In this document: one piece after another, positions 42,141 through 48,031 of the stretch | How the letters are laid out: every line of letters begins with the position of its first letter | How positions within the stretch are numbered: the first letter of the stretch is position 1 | Assembly (NCBI GenBank): GCA_943370385.1 | Contig: CALRQT020000005.1 | Coordinates: forward strand, 186,001-250,000 | DNA length: 64,000 nucleotides | Source of the DNA: BAIKAL-G1 sp943370385 | Lineage (GTDB): Bacteria > Cyanobacteriota > Cyanobacteriia > PCC-6307 > Cyanobiaceae | Direction of reading: 5' to 3' | Translations under genes and position numbers: made by a program | Notes under the pieces: model-generated | Told to the model about the DNA's origin: nothing | Database searches by the model: none | What the model saw: only the letters and a program-made list of their open reading frames with translations

Positions 42141-42512
42141 ATGAAGATCGTCAACCGCTGCGCCGTCACCATCGCTCCGCGCCAGCCCTTCATTGACTGG
42201 GCCCAGCGGCAGCACCCCGATCAGCCTCTGCCGCCAGGGGGCTTTGAGCCTGGTCTCTACCTGCTCCCCGCCTACGACACCAGGGAAGAAGCCATCGAGC
42301 TGCTGGCGCAGGGCTATGAGGAGATCTTCTGCGCAGAGCTGGAGAGCTGGTCCACAGATCCCGCAACCTGGCCCAGCCCGCGCAGCCTGGCCCTGTTTCA
42401 GGAGTGGTTTGCCTTTCAGTTCTTTGACCTGGTCGGTGACCAGGGCCAGGAACCACTGGCCCACTACGAGGTAGACGAATCCTTCCTGGATGATCTGCTC
42501 AATGCGACCTAG
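42141..42512 (+). CDS. Hypothetical cytosolic protein
   Basis: 123 residues from ATG 42141: MKIVNRCAVTIAPRQPFIDW, GLYLLPAYDTREEAIELLAQ, ELESWSTDPATWPSPRSLAL, EWFAFQFFDLV and an acidic end. A conserved hypothetical type in bacteria (VNR..V.I.P..PfidW....); the function is not known to me. No signal peptide or membrane segment. About 120 bp separate it from cyAbrB. Confidence 0.75.
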   Translation: MKIVNRCAVTIAPRQPFIDWAQRQHPDQPLPPGGFEPGLYLLPAYDTREEAIELLAQGYEEIFCAELESWSTDPATWPSPRSLALFQEWFAFQFFDLVGDQGQEPLAHYEVDESFLDDLLNAT

Positions 42513-42590
42513 GACTCTCCCTTCAGCTGATCGCGGTCTCGGCAATCCGACTTACGGAGCTAGCCATCTCTCTGCGGTTGACAACCCAGC

Positions 42591-42596
42591 TATAAT
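42591..42596 (+). promoter_or_regulatory. Probable -10 element of the cyAbrB gene
   Basis: A perfect TATAAT lies ~37 nt before the cyAbrB start, in an AT-rich pocket of an otherwise GC-rich region. A TTGACA-like element (TTGACA at about 42578) is close to it but spaced shorter than 17 nt. Confidence 0.5.
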
Positions 42597-42632
42597 TAGC
42601 GATTAGGATTGTCCATCATCTAATTCCAAATC

Positions 42633-43004
42633 ATGCTCACTGGCGCTGATCTGCTCACCAAAGTCAAGGAACTCGGCGATGTCTCCAAGTCCGATCTGGT
42701 ACGCAGCTGCGGCTACGTCAGTACCAAGAAGGACGGGACCGAGCGCCTGCACTTCACCGCCTTCTACGAGGCGCTGCTGGAAGCCAAGGGCATGAACCTG
42801 GGTACCGGCAGCAGCAACAGCGGCGGCAAAGGGCGCACTGGCCGCAGCCTGAGCTTCGTGACCAAGGTCCAGTTCAACGGCAACCTGATGGTCGGCAAGG
42901 CCTACACCGCCCATCTGGGCCTGCAGCCCGGCGATGAGTTCGAGATCAAGCTGGGCAGGAAGCAGATCAAGCTGATCCCCTTGGGCGCTGCCGAAAAGGA
43001 GTGA
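42633..43004 (+). CDS. cyAbrB-type transcription regulator
   Basis: 123 residues. MLTGADLLTKVKELGDVSKS, DLVRSCGYVSTKKDGTERLH and FTAFYEALLEAKG form the cyanobacteria-specific N-terminal domain. VQFNGNLMVGKAYTAHLGLQ then PGDEFEIKLGRKQIKLIPLG form the C-terminal AbrB-like DNA-binding domain. cyAbrB proteins are global regulators of carbon, nitrogen and stress genes in cyanobacteria. The upstream ~35 bp are AT-rich (ACCCAGCTATAATTAG), with TATAAT as a probable -10 at 42591-42596. Confidence 0.92.
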   Translation: MLTGADLLTKVKELGDVSKSDLVRSCGYVSTKKDGTERLHFTAFYEALLEAKGMNLGTGSSNSGGKGRTGRSLSFVTKVQFNGNLMVGKAYTAHLGLQPGDEFEIKLGRKQIKLIPLGAAEKE

Positions 43005-43055
43005 AGGCCAGGGGCCTGATCGAGAATGCTGGGCAATCAGGCTGCTGGTGGTGCC

Positions 43056-43766
43056 TCAGCCCACCAGCACCGGCTCCACCCACTCCATCGGAGCCGCGAC
43101 CGGCCCTGCCAGCGGCGAGAGCGCTCGCCAGTGGCCCCGCTGCCAGCCAGCCGCCGTGCCTGCGTCTCCTGGCTGGCGCTGCAGCTGGTAGTCCTTGCCC
43201 AGCCAGACCGGGGGCTTCACGTCATCGGAGGCGGGGCTGGCCTTCTTGCTGCTGCCCCCGAAGCCTTTGGCGCCAGGTGCCGGCGGAATCTCACCCTCGC
43301 TCACAAGCTGGGGGGCATAGCGCTGGGCCAGGAGAGCGTGCACGCAGAGCTGCTCCATTCGGTCTGCCGTGCCCCTGACGCCATCGCCATCCCACTCCCA
43401 GACCGCGGGGCTGAAGTCTGTGTGCGCCGGCTGCTGCGCCTTCGCGGCTGGGTTTAGCACGTTGCTGGCCAGGTAGGTGGAGCCGTCTTCTCCAAGGCCG
43501 ATGCAGGCCAGGCCGCCACCGGCCAGCTCGAAGTTGTCGGGCAGCCAGCCTTCCATCGCCCGCACCTCGGCCACCACCACCGAGCGAATCTCCGGACCCT
43601 CCTCACTGAACAGGGTGCTTTTGGGCAGCAGCAGCCGGAAGCAGCTGATGTCGCGGGGCAGATCAGGGGTGAGCGTGGGCTGCTCGGTCTGCAGGAACGC
43701 CTGGGCCAGGGCCAGCGAAAGGAAGCGAGGCTCGGCGCCGATCTCGCGGGCCAACGGGCAGACCAT
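43056..43766 (-). CDS. Hypothetical protein
   Basis: About 236 residues if started at ATG 43766. A longer reading from GTG 43850 would run through the terminator hairpin at 43807-43827 and is disfavoured. Sequence: MVCPLAREIGAEPRFLSLAL, RDISCFRLLLPKSTLFSEEG, PEIRSVVVAEVRAMEGWLPD, LACIGLGEDGSTYLASNVLN, VWEWDGDGVRGTADRMEQLC. Looks like a globular cytosolic protein with a proline-rich tail. No family recognised. Confidence 0.6.
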   Translation of the reverse strand: MVCPLAREIGAEPRFLSLALAQAFLQTEQPTLTPDLPRDISCFRLLLPKSTLFSEEGPEIRSVVVAEVRAMEGWLPDNFELAGGGLACIGLGEDGSTYLASNVLNPAAKAQQPAHTDFSPAVWEWDGDGVRGTADRMEQLCVHALLAQRYAPQLVSEGEIPPAPGAKGFGGSSKKASPASDDVKPPVWLGKDYQLQRQPGDAGTAAGWQRGHWRALSPLAGPVAAPMEWVEPVLVG

Positions 43767-43806
43767 CGCTCCCCAGATGCCAAGGCTCAGATCCGCGACC
43801 GGTGCT

Positions 43807-43827
43807 AAAGCGCCCCCCACGGGGCGC
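43807..43827 (-). terminator. Terminator hairpin after the ADP-ribosyltransferase-like gene
   Basis: GCGCCCC (43810-43816) pairs with GGGGCGC (43821-43827) around CCAC. On the minus strand TTT AG follows, giving a rho-independent look. It lies ~30 nt past the TAG at 43856. Confidence 0.7.
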
Positions 43828-43855
43828 CTTCCTGTTGGGGTGACAATCACCAGGC

Positions 43856-44431
43856 CTATGTCATCCCATCAACTCGGAAATAGCCAAGGATCATCTCCGG
43901 GTTGCGGATGGCGATCTGCACATGCGTTCTGTCACGAAAGCCTGCGCCCGGATAAACCAATTCGCCTTCTTCAAACACTCCATAGACGGTGTCGTACGCC
44001 TCCATGCTTTTGCTCTCACGGATCTTGTGCACCATCTGGATCACGGCACAGTCCAGCTGACGCTTCATGAAGATGCCGTTCTCTCGAACGGAATTGACGG
44101 GCAGTGATGTGCCTGCTGCTGCGGAAATACCAAGGGTGGCCTCATAGGCAAGGGCCAATTCATTCATCACTCCGTAGTCGGTCAGATTGAGGCAGTTGCC
44201 CGGGTAGGCAAAAGCGCCGATCACCGATGGGGAGGATCTGCGGAGATTGGCCCAGGACAAAGCCCGCTCTGGGCTGTCGACCCAGAAATAGATGCCGTTG
44301 CCGAGCCAGTCGTAATCATTTTCGCTGGGCTGAAGTGTTGCCTGTCCACTCAGAACTGCTTCAGCAACATCCTTGTCGCAGCCATGAAACAGCACCAAGG
44401 GGCCCAGACTGTTCTTAGGCCGACCGGGCAT
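43856..44431 (-). CDS. ADP-ribosyltransferase-like (DUF3990-like) protein, candidate toxin
   Basis: About 191 residues from ATG 44431 (ATG 44464 also possible). The N-terminal part reads LVLFHGCDKDVAEAVLSG, then QPSENDYDWLGNGIYFWVDS and PERALSWA. The (F/Y)HG, GIYF and RAL.WA order resembles the NAD-binding H/R site and the Y-x-F strand of ADP-ribosyltransferase folds. The C-terminal half includes LPVNSVRENGIFMKRQLDCA and YDTVYGVFEEGELVYPGAGF; a Glu there could complete the catalytic set. A small gene overlaps its 5' end. Functional call is inference. Confidence 0.55.
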   Translation of the reverse strand: MPGRPKNSLGPLVLFHGCDKDVAEAVLSGQATLQPSENDYDWLGNGIYFWVDSPERALSWANLRRSSPSVIGAFAYPGNCLNLTDYGVMNELALAYEATLGISAAAGTSLPVNSVRENGIFMKRQLDCAVIQMVHKIRESKSMEAYDTVYGVFEEGELVYPGAGFRDRTHVQIAIRNPEMILGYFRVDGMT

Positions 44432-44609
44432 CCTGACTGCGGTACGGAGGGGTGAGCTGGCCATCGGCGTCGATCAGGCCAGCATCCATCAGGAATTGAC
44501 GGGCCAGAGCAGGGTCGCGCAACTCCTCCAGGAGCGCATCGATCTGCTCACGCCGCAGCGGCCCAGAGGCTGGGGTGGAGGGAGGCCTGCTTGGGGTGGA
44601 GAGTGTCAT
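44415..44609 (-). CDS. Small acidic protein, candidate antitoxin
   Basis: 64 residues from ATG 44609. A Pro/Ser-rich N-terminus leads to REQIDALLEELRDPALARQF and LMDAGLIDADGQLTPPYRSQ. It is helical, acidic and short. It overlaps the start of the ADP-ribosyltransferase-like gene by 17 bp (or 50 bp with the longer reading), the typical layout of an antitoxin-toxin operon. No DNA-binding motif is clear. Confidence 0.55.
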   Translation of the reverse strand: MTLSTPSRPPSTPASGPLRREQIDALLEELRDPALARQFLMDAGLIDADGQLTPPYRSQDARSA

Positions 44610-44763
44610 GCGATGGAGAGGGTCCAGTGCTGGACACTGCCAGGCGAGCGGGGGTGGTGGACGCGCTAGCTGAATTCTGACGATAGATGGATGCCAGGGC
44701 GGCGGTCTGTGAGTTCCGCAACCTTCATCATTACTGCGCGGGCGCTGGCCCGTTGCCTGCAGA

Positions 44764-44961
44764 TCAGTCCTCAGGCTCGGGACTGAGGGGCGGCAGCCGC
44801 CGTTCCACCTGCAGAAACACCAGCCAGGCCCCCCCAGCGCTGAGGCCGCCAGTCCAGTCGTTGCGCAGCAGCTCAACGATCGACACCGTGCTGGCGCCGA
44901 TGCGCAGGCCGCGCAGCAAAAAACGACCCAGCTTCTCCAGGGTCTCCTGGTTCACCGCCAT
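44764..44961 (-). CDS. Hypothetical 65-residue protein
   Basis: ATG 44961. MAVNQETLEKLGRFLLRGLR then IGASTVSIVELLRNDWTGGL and AWLVFLQVERRLPPLSPEPE. It has one moderately hydrophobic stretch and helical charged ends. It lies 55 bp downstream of the MazF-like pseudogene on the same strand. Unknown family. Confidence 0.45.
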   Translation of the reverse strand: MAVNQETLEKLGRFLLRGLRIGASTVSIVELLRNDWTGGLSAGGAWLVFLQVERRLPPLSPEPED

Positions 44962-45016
44962 GGGCTGGCGCCAGCGCAGAGGATCTTCAGGTTGGCGGAT
45001 GGGCGGCGGGGTGGCG

Positions 45017-45397
45017 TCAGCTCAGCCCGCCGATGCTCAGCACCACCAACTGGCGTAGCTGCTGCAGTTCGGTTGAGGTGATCTGCGACTTGGTAGCGGC
45101 GGTGATCCGTGTCTTGGCTACACAGGTCAGGTTCTGCGGGAGCAGGTAGCTCACCTTCTTGCAACCGTTGCTCGGACTGGGCTGCAGCGCCACGGTCAGG
45201 TCGGGGATCGCCAGGGCAGGGTCGCCTGTCATCGGCACCACCAGCACCGTGGGGTATGCCGGATCAAACAGTTCGGTGTCCTGCACCACGACAGCTGGCC
45301 TCAGCTTGTTGGGCTCTGGCGGCTGGGGATCCTAAGCGGGGTCGTCTGGCTCTTTGCGCCAGTCAACGGTCACGATTTGCCCGGCCTTGAGCTCCAC
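45017..45397 (-). pseudogene. MazF/PemK-like toxin with premature stop
   Basis: Reading from GTG 45397: VELKAGQIVTVDWRKEPDDP-A, then TAG (45334-45332), then DPQPPEPNKLRPAVVVQDTE in the same frame, PAYPTVLVVPMTG, QNLTCVAKTRIT and LVVLSIGG. This is the MazF/PemK SH3-like barrel: strand 1 (G.IV.VDW), the KLRPAVVVQ strand and the TVLVVP strand. The in-frame stop removes strand 1 from any downstream restart (e.g. GTG 45289), so the toxin is probably dead unless read through. Located 8 nt after the antitoxin stop. Confidence 0.8.
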
Positions 45398-45405
45398 GCT
45401 GGTCG

Positions 45406-45708
45406 TCAGCGGCTGATGGGCTCAGGGGTGGTCCAGTCGTCGATGAACCCTTGGGCTTCGGGATCAGCCGCGATGTGATCGGCCACCGTTTTGCTCTGGG
45501 CACGGATGCGGGCCCGCAGGGCATCCATGGCGCTCACCGAGCTGCTCACCGCCACGACCAGTCTGCCGCCGCGTTGGCGACGGCGAATGGAGAAGGGAGC
45601 TTCCGGCTCCTGAATGGCTTGATCGGCTGGGGTCATGACGGCAGCGGCTCTCGCCGACTGCATGGACGTTGCCTCAACCCTAATCGCGGTGTCAGCGTTG
45701 GGGTTCAT
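45406..45708 (-). CDS. Antitoxin of the MazF-like module
   Basis: 100 residues from ATG 45708. MNPNADTAIRVEATSMQSAR; a basic central stretch SIRRRQRGGRLVVAVSSSVS; then helical AMDALRARIRAQSKTVADHI ending DDWTTPEPISR. The acidic flexible tail and gene order (antitoxin 8 nt before toxin) fit a MazE-like role, but no AbrB or HTH domain is clear. Overlaps the upstream wHTH gene by 4 nt. Confidence 0.65.
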   Translation of the reverse strand: MNPNADTAIRVEATSMQSARAAAVMTPADQAIQEPEAPFSIRRRQRGGRLVVAVSSSVSAMDALRARIRAQSKTVADHIAADPEAQGFIDDWTTPEPISR

Positions 45709-46256
45709 GGTTGCAGCCGCTCCTCCAGCAGGGCCAGCGCCAGGGCCTGTTCCCGGGCGCTGCCGCCGCGCACCGCCTCGAACAGGGCCAGCAACTCCCC
45801 CAGAGCCGGGTTGCGCTGCGCCGCCTCAGGGACACTTGGATAAAGCGGATGAAAGGCAATACCGCGGGCCGTTCCTTTCTTCCACGGCCACACCGGTGGT
45901 GGGTCATGGCCCGGCCCGATCTGCTCGCGGAGGGGGGAGGCGGCGTAGCCGGTGGGAACCCCGCGGCTGAGTCCACCCTGCGTGGCCGGAAAGCAGTAGC
46001 GGGCACCGTGCTCCACGAAGGCTCTCAGGGCAGCTCGAACCACTGAGGGCTTGCCAGCCCCATCCTTAATCGCCAGCCTCGCGGCCACGGCTCGCTCGAC
46101 CGCCGCATGGGCCTCCGAGGCCGTCAGGCCAAGCTCGGAGCCGAGGGCCGCATAGGTGGGCGCCGGGCCCGGCTCCAGAGCCAGACGCAGCAGCACCACC
46201 AGATCCTGCGGACGCAGGACGAGCTGGGGATTGGAGGGTGAGCGGGCCACGGTCAC
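45705..46256 (-). CDS. Winged-helix (MarR-like) regulator
   Basis: 183 residues from ATG 46256. LVLRPQDLVVLLRLALE, YAALGSELGLTASEAHAAVE and RAVAARLAIKD form an HTH of MarR/winged-helix type (~15-65). A C-terminal half with ALRAFVEHGARYCFPATQGG, VPTGYAASPLREQIGPGHDP, VWPWKKGTARGIAFHPLYPS and ALGELLALFEAVRGGSAREQ is typical of a conserved family often adjacent to toxin-antitoxin or mobile loci. A palindromic operator lies 15 nt upstream, so self-regulation is likely. Confidence 0.7.
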   Translation of the reverse strand: MTVARSPSNPQLVLRPQDLVVLLRLALEPGPAPTYAALGSELGLTASEAHAAVERAVAARLAIKDGAGKPSVVRAALRAFVEHGARYCFPATQGGLSRGVPTGYAASPLREQIGPGHDPPPVWPWKKGTARGIAFHPLYPSVPEAAQRNPALGELLALFEAVRGGSAREQALALALLEERLQP

Positions 46257-46270
46257 ACCAGGCCATTCGG

Positions 46271-46289
46271 CATTCGCGAATAGCGAATG
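46271..46289. promoter_or_regulatory. Operator-like repeat CATTCGC-GAATA-GCGAATG
   Basis: A perfect 7-bp inverted repeat with 5-nt centre. It contains the 10-bp palindrome ATTCGCGAAT plus a further GCGAAT half-site. It ends 15 nt before the start of the wHTH gene and covers the likely promoter of the three-gene module. Confidence 0.6.
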
Positions 46290-46322
46290 TTGAGCCTCCA
46301 GTCTGGCTGTCCCTGCGAGGCT

Positions 46323-46820
46323 TCAGGTTGGCGAAGCAGCCGGCGGCAGCAACCGCGTGATCGCTTCTGGCGCCACGCCCACCTGCTGGGCGATCAGCAG
46401 CACCAGCTGCTCCAGCCGGTCGAGGCGTTGCTCCAGGGCCTGGAGCTCAGCAGTACCTGTCTTGGGCGCGGTCTTGCCAGCACCGGCAAGACTCTTGCTG
46501 CCCTTCGTGGCCTTGCTGGGCAGGGCGCTGCGCAGCGGTGGGCCGTCCGGGTGACTGAGCAGGGCATCCACCTGTTTCGGAACCGGACCCTTACTGAGGC
46601 CCGTGATTCCCCGCTGTTTGCAGAGCTCCCAGAGCACCTTGATCGAGAGCCGCTCCAGCTCCTCGCGGCTGGCCCGGGCGTCACCAGCAAGCAGCACGGC
46701 GGGCTGCTCGCTGGCTGGCCTGGTGTCACCGAGCTCCTCCTGCAGTCCCCGGTAGAGCCTCGCGTCGGATTGGGCCAGATCCCGCAACGTGGCCCGCAGG
46801 GTGTCAGTGAGTTGTCCCAT
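46323..46820 (-). CDS. Hypothetical protein with C-terminal coiled coil
   Basis: 165 residues from ATG 46820: MGQLTDTLRATLRDLAQSDA, RLYRGLQEELGDTRPASEQP, LERLSIKVLWELCKQRG, GPVPKQVDALLSH. A basic linker and a C-terminal leucine-heptad stretch (LQALEQRLDRLEQLVLLIAQ) follow. Overlaps the upstream coiled-coil gene by 17 bp. No family recognised. Confidence 0.6.
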   Translation of the reverse strand: MGQLTDTLRATLRDLAQSDARLYRGLQEELGDTRPASEQPAVLLAGDARASREELERLSIKVLWELCKQRGITGLSKGPVPKQVDALLSHPDGPPLRSALPSKATKGSKSLAGAGKTAPKTGTAELQALEQRLDRLEQLVLLIAQQVGVAPEAITRLLPPAASPT

Positions 46821-47418
46821 CGGCCTTGACCTCCTGGGCCTGCTGGGCCGCTGGGCTGTCCACAAGCTCCACCTTGGCGGCTGATGTCGGTTCTGGCTGG
46901 TTGACGGAGCCGTTGTGGCCGTTCCCACCAAGGGGGAGGGGCGGCAGACCCTTGGTCTTCTCGATGAGCTCCTGGCGCTTTTGATCCAGCTGCACCACAC
47001 GCTCCTTGGTTTGGGTCCAGCGGTTGATGAAGCGGATCACGGCCTGCACGAGGCCTCCAAGGAAAGAACCGCCTTGATAGGTCTTACGGCCGAGTTTGTA
47101 GCGACCGAATTCATTCACCAGGTCATCCCCGGCATCTTCCAGATCACCGGCAATCGCGGTGACAATTTCCAGCATCTGATAGATATCTGTGCGGACAGAT
47201 GCTTCCCGCGCTGCAAGATCGAGCAACCGTTGCTTGAGCTGTGCCGTTTCCTCCCGGGCCTTGGTGGCCAGGCTGCGATGCTGGCCGCGACTGCGCATGG
47301 AGCTCTTGTAGCAGTTGCGCAGCTCGAGGTAGACGCTGTTGAGATCTTCCCGGCTCAAGGGCTCGGGATCAGGCGGGAAGTCAGAGGTAGGGGGTAGAAA
47401 AACCATACGGCTGGCCAT
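46804..47418 (-). CDS. Hypothetical coiled-coil protein
   Basis: 204 residues (ATG 47418, or 47406). DLNSVYLELRNCYKSSMRSR, then TKAREETAQLKQRLLDLAAR and REASVRTDIYQMLEIVTAIA form long helices. A short apolar part (LGGLVQAVIRFINRW) and another coiled coil (TKERVVQLDQKRQELIEKTK) follow, with a Gly/Pro-rich tail. It is divergent from the defence operon across a 613-bp spacer and translationally coupled to the next gene. Unknown function; possibly part of the same island. Confidence 0.6.
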   Translation of the reverse strand: MASRMVFLPPTSDFPPDPEPLSREDLNSVYLELRNCYKSSMRSRGQHRSLATKAREETAQLKQRLLDLAAREASVRTDIYQMLEIVTAIAGDLEDAGDDLVNEFGRYKLGRKTYQGGSFLGGLVQAVIRFINRWTQTKERVVQLDQKRQELIEKTKGLPPLPLGGNGHNGSVNQPEPTSAAKVELVDSPAAQQAQEVKADGTTH

Positions 47419-47475
47419 TCATCATTAATCTTGCCTCGTGCTGCACCCTGCCCAAAGCGAATCGGGCTGCAGAAC

Positions 47476-47492
47476 TATGCGCTGGCTGCATA
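47476..47492. repeat. Inverted-repeat site TATGCGC-TGG-CTGCATA
   Basis: Half-sites TATGCGC and CTGCATA are near mirror images. An almost identical site, differing only in the three central bases, lies at 47881-47897. Located 58 bp from the start of the coiled-coil gene. Confidence 0.55.
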
Positions 47493-47880
47493 CTCTCCCA
47501 GCGAAGGCTTGGCAGCACTGGGCTTCTGGCCAGAAGGCTCGGGGACGACGAGTCAGCGAAAGCTCACAGCCCCACACAGCGACAAGGCCAGTCCATACCC
47601 GATCGGCCTTCTGCCGCAGGGGGCGGACCTGGCCGCACCTCCCTGGTCGCGGGCTTGGGGTGAATGGTCTTTCGCAGGAGAACCAGCCTGCATCGGGCTC
47701 ACGGGCCAGAAGCTGCCAGCTTCGCCCAAGAGATCCCCGATGGACCTCTCCATAGAAGTCGTGCCCCGCCCGGCGCACCGATACCGATTAGATGCCCTGC
47801 GCAGGGGGGAGGGGGCATGAGCCTCCAGGGGGCTACGGCTAGCCAAACAACAATGCCGGCTGTGCTGTTGGCCGCAAAAG

Positions 47881-47897
47881 TATGCGCCCACTGCATA
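47881..47897. repeat. Inverted-repeat site TATGCGC-CCA-CTGCATA
   Basis: Second copy of the 17-bp site, identical in both half-sites, 405 bp from the first and 134 bp before the helicase start. The pair suggests cooperative binding by a dimeric regulator, possibly with looping. Confidence 0.55.
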
Positions 47898-48031
47898 GCG
47901 GCGCAGATTCAAGATCAATTCGGGGCGCTAGCGGTTCCCAACAGGCTCATGGCGGAGCAAACTGCTTCAAGGCTCTCCCTCAGCACCCCGATGCCGATCT
48001 GGCCTCTACACCTTTTGGAGGCTGCCCGCTG

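Larger units (their letters stand above)
47419..48031. other. Divergent spacer before the defence operon
   Basis: No frame here has convincing protein character. The spacer carries two copies of a 17-bp imperfect inverted repeat (47476-47492 and 47881-47897), one near each divergent gene, and is therefore the likely control region of the defence operon and of the coiled-coil genes. Confidence 0.5.

Noticed and set aside
43767..43850. Upstream extension of the hypothetical gene to GTG 43850
   Set aside because: The extra codons include the strong hairpin at 43807-43827 that fits a terminator of the upstream gene.
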